From: Callipepla californica brunnescens
Lineage: Eukaryota; Chordata; Aves; Galliformes; Odontophoridae
Assembly (NCBI GenBank): GCA_023055505.1
Contig: JALIRH010000122.1
Coordinates: forward strand, 558,001-622,000
Length of the DNA: 64,000 nucleotides
Direction of reading: 5' to 3'
The first letter of the stretch is position 1. Each line of letters begins with the position of its first letter. Positions 58,201 through 64,000 of the stretch are shown here, one piece after another. The notes under the pieces were generated by a model. The model had not been told where the DNA came from. It worked only from the letters and a program-made list of their open reading frames with translations, and searched no databases. Made by a program: the position numbers and the translations under genes.

Positions 58201-61087
58201 AATAGCCTCCTCATAGCTGCCCCGTCGCTGCCCTATGGCTGCCTCATAGCCACCCAATAGCTGCGCCACTGTTGCCCCATAGCTGCTTCACTGCTCCCCC
58301 ATAGCTGCCCCACTCTTGCGCCAAAGACGCCCCATATCTGCCCCATATGCTCCCCGTATCCTGCTCATAGCTGCCTCACTGCTGCCCCATAGCTGCCTCA
58401 CTGCTTCCTTATTGCTGCCCCACTGCTGCATCACTACTGCCCTATAGCTCCCGCATTGCCTCATCATAGCCTCCTCATAGCTACCCCACTGCTGATTCAC
58501 TGCTGCCCCATAGCTGCCCCATGGCAGCTTCATAGCTGCCCCATAGCTGCCCCACAGCTGCCTCTCTGCTGCCCCATAGCCGCCCCATAGCCTTCTCATA
58601 GCTGGCCCATAGCTCCCCCAATGGTGTTCCATAGATGCCCCACTACTGCCCCATAGCCACCCCATAGCTGCCCCATAGCTGCCCCACTGCTGCCCCATTG
58701 CCTCCCCATAGCTTCCCCGTAGCTGACTCACTGCAGCCCTATAACTGCCCCATGGGTACCTCACTGCTGCCCCATATCTGCCCCATAGCGTCTCAATAGC
58801 CTCCTCATAGCTTCCCCACTGCTGCCCTATAGCTGCCCTAATGCAACCACATAGCTGTTTCATAGCTGCCTCACTCGTACCCCATAGGTACCTCAGAGCT
58901 GCCCCATAGCCTTCCAATAGCCTCCTCATAGCTGCCCCATAGCTGCCCCTCTCTTTCCCCGTGACCGCTCCATAGATGACCCATAGCCTCCTCCTAAACT
59001 CCTTATAGCCATCTCATAGCTGCACCACTGCTGCCCCATAGCTGCCCCACTGCTGCCCTAGAGCCCCCTCATAGCTGCCCCACCGCTGCCCCATAGCCCT
59101 CCAATAGCCTCCTCATAGCTACTCCATAGCTGCCTCACTGATGCCTCATAGCTGCCCCATGGCTTCCACACTGCTGCCCCACAGGTGCCCCATAGCCTCC
59201 TCATAGCTGCCCTGTAGCTGCCCTATGGCTGCCTCATAGCCACCCAATAGCTGCGCCACTATTGCCCCATAGCTGCTTCACTGCTGCCCCATAGCTGCCT
59301 CATTGCTGCCCCAGAACTGCCCGATGGCTGCCTCACTGCTACTCCATTGCTGCCCCATAGCTGCCGCACTGCTGCCCCATCGCTGCTCTACTCTTGCCCC
59401 ACTGCTGCCCCACTTTTGCCCAATAGCTGCCCCACTATTATCCCACAGCCTCCCCATAGCCAACTCACTGCTGCCCTACTCTTTCCCCATAGCTGCCCGA
59501 CTTCTGCCCCATAGCCTCCCCATAGCTTCCTCATAGCTTCCCCATAGCTTCCTCACTGCTGCCCCATAACAGCCCCATTGCTGCCTCACTGCTGCCCCAT
59601 AGCTGCCCAATAGCCTCCCTATAGCCTCCTCATAGCTACCCCATTGCTGCCCCATGACTACATCTCTGCTGCCCTTTACCTGCCACCTAGCTGCCTCATA
59701 GTTGCCCCACTGCTGCCACATAGCCGCCCCATAGCTAACTCACTGCTGCCCCATAGTCTCCCCGTAGCCACCTCATAGTTGGCCCACTGTAACCCCATAG
59801 CTGCCCCACTCTTGCCCCAAAGCCGCCCCATATCTGCCCCATATGCTCCCCATATCCTGCTCATAGCTGCCTCACTGCTGCCCCATAGCTGCCTCACTGC
59901 TTCCTTATTGCTGCTCCACTGCTGCATCACTACTGCTCTATAGCTCCCGCATTGCCTTGTCATAGCCTCCTCATAGCTGCCCCACTGCTGACTCACTGCT
60001 GCCTCAATGCTGCCCCATGGCAGCTTCATAGCTGCCCCAATGCTGCCCCACAGCTGCCTCACTGCTGCCCCATAGCTGCCCCATAGCCTTCTCATAGCTG
60101 GCCCATAGCTCCCCCAATGGTGTTCCATAGATGCCCCACTACTGCCCCATAGCCACAACATAACTGCCCCATAGCTGCCCCACTGCTGCCCCACTGCTGC
60201 CCCATAGCTTCCCCGTAGCTAACTCACTGCAGCCCTATAACTGCCCCATGGGTACCTCACTGCTGCCCCATAGCTGCCCCATAGCATCTCAATAGCCTCC
60301 TCATAGCTTCCCCACTGCTGACTCACTGCTGCCTCAATGCTGCCCCATGGCAGCTTCATAGCTGCCCCACAGCTGCCTAACTGCTGCCCCATAGCCTTCT
60401 CATAGCTGGCCCATAGCTCCCCCAATGGTGTTCCATAGATGCCCCACTACTGCCCATTAGATGCCCCACTACTGCCCCATTGCCTCCCCAAAGCTTCCTT
60501 GTAGCTAACTCACTGCAGCCTAATAACTGCCCCATGGGTACCTCACTGCTGCCCCATAGCTGCCCCATAGCGTCTCAATAGCCTCCTCATAGCTTCCCCA
60601 CTGCTGCCCTATAGCTGCCCTAATGCAACCACATAGCTGTTTCATAGCTGCCTCACTCGTACCCCATAGGTACCTCAGAGCTGCCCCATAGCCTTCCAAT
60701 AGCCTCCTCATAGCTGCCCCATAGCTGCCCCTCTCTTTCCCCGTGACCGCTCCATAGATGACCCATAGCCTCCTCCTAAACTCCTTATAGCCACCTCATA
60801 GCTGCCCACTGCTGCCCCATAGCTGCCCCACTGCTGCCCCATAGCCTCCCCACAGCTTCCCCATAGCTGACTCACTGCAACCCCATAGCTGCCCCATAGC
60901 CTCCCAATAGCCTCCTCATAGCTACCCCACTGCTGCCCCATATCCGCTTCATACCTGCCTCAATGCTGCCCCAGAGCTGCCCCATAGCCTTCTCATAGCC
61001 ACCTCATAGCTGACTCACTGGTGCCCAATAGCTGCCCCACTGTTGCCCTATAGTACCCTCGTAGCTGCCCACTATTGCTCCATAGCC
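55265..61087. repeat. 11-bp minisatellite, CTGCCCCATAG orientation, with higher-order blocks
   Basis: Unit GCTGCCCCATA / GCTGCCCCACT; three units make 33 bases, which explains the many minus-strand frames with an 11-residue WGSYGAAMRQL-like period. Larger duplicated blocks are visible: 58370-58560 recurs at 59865-60060, and 58790-59010 recurs almost unchanged at 60570-60790. It follows SGF29 exon 2, so it is probably its expanded intron. Confidence 0.93.
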
Positions 61088-64000
61088 CTCCCCAGCTGTG
61101 GGGCAGCTATGAAGCTGCCATGGGGCAGCATTGAGGCAGCAGTGAGTCAGCAGTGGGGCAGCTATGAGGAGGCTATGATGAGGCAATGCGGGAGCTATAG
61201 GGCAGTAGTGATGCAGCAGTGGGGCAGCAATAAGGAAGCAGTGAGGCAGCTATGGGACAGCAGTGAGGCAGCTATGAGCAGGATATGGGGAGCCTACAGG
61301 GCAGATAGAGGACGGCTTTGGGGCAAGAGTGGGGCAGCTATGGGGCAGCAGAGGGGCAGCCGTGAGGTGGCTACGGGGAGGCTATGGGGCAGCAGTGAGT
61401 TAGCTATGGGGCGGGTATAGGGCAGCAGTGGGGCAGCTATGTGGCAGCTATGGGGCAGTAGTGGGATAGCTATGTGAAGGCTACAGGGAGGCTATGGGGT
61501 ATCTATGGGGCTGCAATGAAACGGCCACGGAGCAGTTATGGGGCAGCAGTGAGAAATCTATGGGGCAGCTATTAGGATGCTATGGGGAGGCTATGGGGAA
61601 AGAGTGGGGCAGTTATGAGGTGGATATGGGGCAGCAGTGAGGCAGCAGTGAGGAGGCTTTGGGGAGGCTATGGGGCAGCAGTTGGGTAGATATGAGGCAG
61701 CTACGTGGCAGCTATGGGGCAGCAGTGGGGCAGCTATGTGATGGCTATAGGGAGGCTATGGGGCAGAAGTGGGGCTGCTATGGTGCAAGAGTGGGGCAGC
61801 TAAGAGTTGGCTATGGAGAGGCTGTGGGGTAGTAGTGGGGCAGCTATTGGGCAAGAGTGGGGCAGCTATGGGGCAAGAGAGGGGCAGCTATGGAGCAGCT
61901 ATGAGGAGGCTATGGGGAGGCTATGGGGCAGCAGTGGTGCAACTATGAGTTGGATATGGGAAGGTTATAAGGCAGTAGTGGGGCAGTGATGGGGCAGCTA
62001 TGTGGCAGCTATGAGGAGGATATGGGGAGCATATGGGACAGATATGGGGCGGCTATGGGGCAAGAGTGGGGCAGCTATGGGGCAGCAGTGGAACAGCTAT
62101 GAGATGGCTATGGCGTGGCTATGGGGCACCTGTGGGGCAGTAGAGTGGAAGCCATGGGGCAGGTATGGGGCAGCAGTGAGGAAGCTATGGGGCAGCAGTA
62201 GGGCAGGTATGGGGCAGCAGTGGGGCAGCTATTGGGCGGCTATGAAGCAGCCATAGGGAAGCTATGGGGCAGGTATGAGGAGGCTTTGGGGAGGCTATGG
62301 GGCAGCTGTGGGGCAACAGTGTGGAAACTATAGGGCAGCTATGGGGCAGCTATGGGGCAGCTATGAGGAGGCTTTGGGGAGGCTATGGGGCAGCTCTGAG
62401 GTACCTATGGGGTACGAGTGAGGCAGCTATGAGGCAGCTATGTGGTTGCATTAGGGCAGCTATAGGGCAGCAGTGGGGAAACTTTGAGGCGTCTATTGGG
62501 ACGCTATGGGGCAGCTATGGGGCAGCAGTGAGGTACCCATGGGGCAGTTATTAGGCTGCAGTGAGTTAGCTAAGGGGAAGCTATGGGGAGGCTATGGGGC
62601 AGCAGTGGGGCAGCAGTGGGGCAATAGTGGGGCAGCAGTGGGGTGGCTATAAGGCAGTAGTGGGGTAGCTATGGGGTGGCTTTGGGGCAGCTATGGGGCA
62701 AGAGTGGGGCAGCTATGGGGCAGCAGAGGGGCAGCTATGAGGTGGCTATGGGGAGGCTATGGGGCAGCAGTGAGATAGCTATGGGTCGGCTATGGGGCAG
62801 CAGTGGTGCAGCTATGAGGCAGCTATGTGGCAGCTATAGGGCAACAGGGATGTAGCTATAGGGCAGCTATGAGGAGGCTATAGGGCAGCTATGGGGCAGC
62901 ACTGAAGCAGCCATGGGGCAGTTATGGGGCAGCAGTGAGGAAGCTATGGGGCAGCTATGAGGATGCTATGGGGAGGCTATGGGGCAGTAGCGGGGGAGGT
63001 AAAGGGCAAAAGTTGGGCAGCTATTTGGCAAGAGTAGGGCAGCTATGGGGCAGCAGTGGGGTAGCTATGAGGCAGCAGTGGGGCAGCTATGGGGCAGCAG
63101 TGCAGTAGCATTGTGAAGGCTATAGGAACAGTTACGGGGGAGCAGTGAGGAAGCTATGGGGCAGTTATGGAGCATCTATGAGGATGCTTTGGGGAGCCTA
63201 TGGGGCAGCAGTGGGGCAGCTCTGAGGTTGTTATTTGGCAGAAGTAAGGCAGCTATGAGGTGACTATGTGACAGCTATGTGGCATCTAATGGGATAGCTA
63301 TGAGAAGGCTATAGAGAGGCTATGGGGCAGCTGTGAGGCAACTATGGGGAAGCTATGAGGAAGCTATGGGGAGGCTATGGGGCAGAAGTGGGCAGCTATG
63401 TGGAAAGAGTGGGGCAGCTATGAGTTGGCCATGGGGAGGCTGTGGGGTAGTACTGGGGCAGCAGTGGGGCACCTATGGGGCAGCATCGGGCAGCTATGAG
63501 GAGGCTATTGGGATGCTATGGAGCAGCTGTGGGGCAGCAGTGTGGCAGGTATGGGGCTGCTATTAGGCAGCAGTGGGGCAGACGAGAGGAGCCTATGGGG
63601 CGGCTATGGGGCAGCAGTGGGGCAGCTATGGGGCAGCAGTGGAAAAGCCATGGGGTAGTTATGGGTTAGAAGTGAGGCAGCTATGGGGCAGCTATGTGGA
63701 GACTATGGAAAGGCTATGGGGCAGCAGTGTGCAGCTATGAGTTGGCCATGGGAAGGTTATGGGGCAGTAGCGAGGCAGCTATTGGGCAAGAATGGGGTAG
63801 CTATGGGGCAGCTATGGGGAGGCTATGGGGCAGCACTGGGGCAGCTATGAGTTGGATATGGGAAGGTTATGGTGCAGTAGTGGGGCCGCTATGGGGCAGT
63901 AGTGGGGCAGCTGTTGGGCAGCACTGGGGCAGCTATGGGGCAAGAGTGGGGCAGCTATGTGGCAGCTATGAGGAGGATATGGGGAGCATATGGGGCAGAT
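61088..64000. repeat. Same 11-bp minisatellite, inverted (GGGGCAGCTAT)
   Basis: At about 61088 (ccctccccagctgtggggca) the repeat flips strand. The right part contains inverted copies of left-part blocks: 61091-61270 mirrors 58330-58560, and about 62750-63830 mirrors 55630-56870 colinearly with small indels (for example gcgggggaggtaaagggc at 62990 against 56640). It continues beyond the window. Confidence 0.92.

Noticed and set aside
55704..63669. Many frames with an 11-residue WGSYGAAMRQL-like period
   Set aside because: Three 11-bp minisatellite units equal 11 codons, so any frame without a stop shows this period; both strands and many frames do so.

Overview
This is non-coding-rich vertebrate nuclear DNA, almost certainly from a bird and most likely a galliform such as chicken. 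It contains CR1 LINE sequence with the CR1-type 3' terminal repeat, alpharetrovirus-like and gammaretrovirus-like endogenous retroviruses (ERVs), long degenerate TTAGGG arrays, and GC-rich minisatellites with 10- and 11-bp units. The mixture fits a subtelomeric or dot-microchromosome region. No intact host gene was found.

Layout. 1-9712 (arm A) and 40530-50180 (arm B) are two nearly identical copies in opposite orientation, so the window holds a large inverted duplication with a spacer of about 30.8 kb. Each arm carries exons of an exportin-1 (XPO1)-like pseudogene, a CR1 with a solo LTR inserted in it, a 1.4-kb degenerate telomeric array and one retroviral LTR with its tRNA-His primer-binding site. 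Arm B continues past this LTR into a decayed gammaretrovirus-like gag-pol (35.75-40.6 kb). Arm A breaks off about 160 bp after the primer-binding site and is joined to a minisatellite.

Spacer, left to right: 11-bp minisatellite with an inverted hairpin (9.75-10.79 kb); 10-bp minisatellite (10.79-11.52 kb); 3' exons of a damaged SGF29 gene with one exon start present three times (11.55-12.93 kb); an orphan CpG-island promoter (13.1-13.44 kb); GC-rich minisatellites, one of which carries four tandem CTCF-like motifs beside an E-box (14.2-15.9 kb); a truncated alpharetrovirus-like ERV (15.9-20.28 kb); telomere-like DNA whose strand orientation flips at 21.79 kb; a young defective provirus with identical LTRs and a 1042-codon open gag-env fusion inserted in that array (25.08-29.30 kb); a tandem satellite of about 592 bp (29.86-32.93 kb); more telomere-like DNA (32.94-35.5 kb).

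Right flank: further upstream exons of the XPO1-like pseudogene (50.8-53.1 kb, minus strand), a CpG island (54.36-54.71 kb), exons 1-2 of SGF29 (54.7-55.1 kb, plus strand), then 11-bp minisatellite to the window end, which inverts at 61.09 kb.

How it fits together. The two SGF29 pieces each abut the same type of minisatellite and are separated by more than 40 kb in the wrong order. The minisatellite, probably intronic in origin, is therefore a good candidate for the site of rearrangement, or of mis-assembly. The CR1 and solo LTR predate the arm duplication because both arms have them. The breakpoint lies in the leader of the gammaretrovirus-like ERV. The identical-LTR provirus appears to be the latest insertion.
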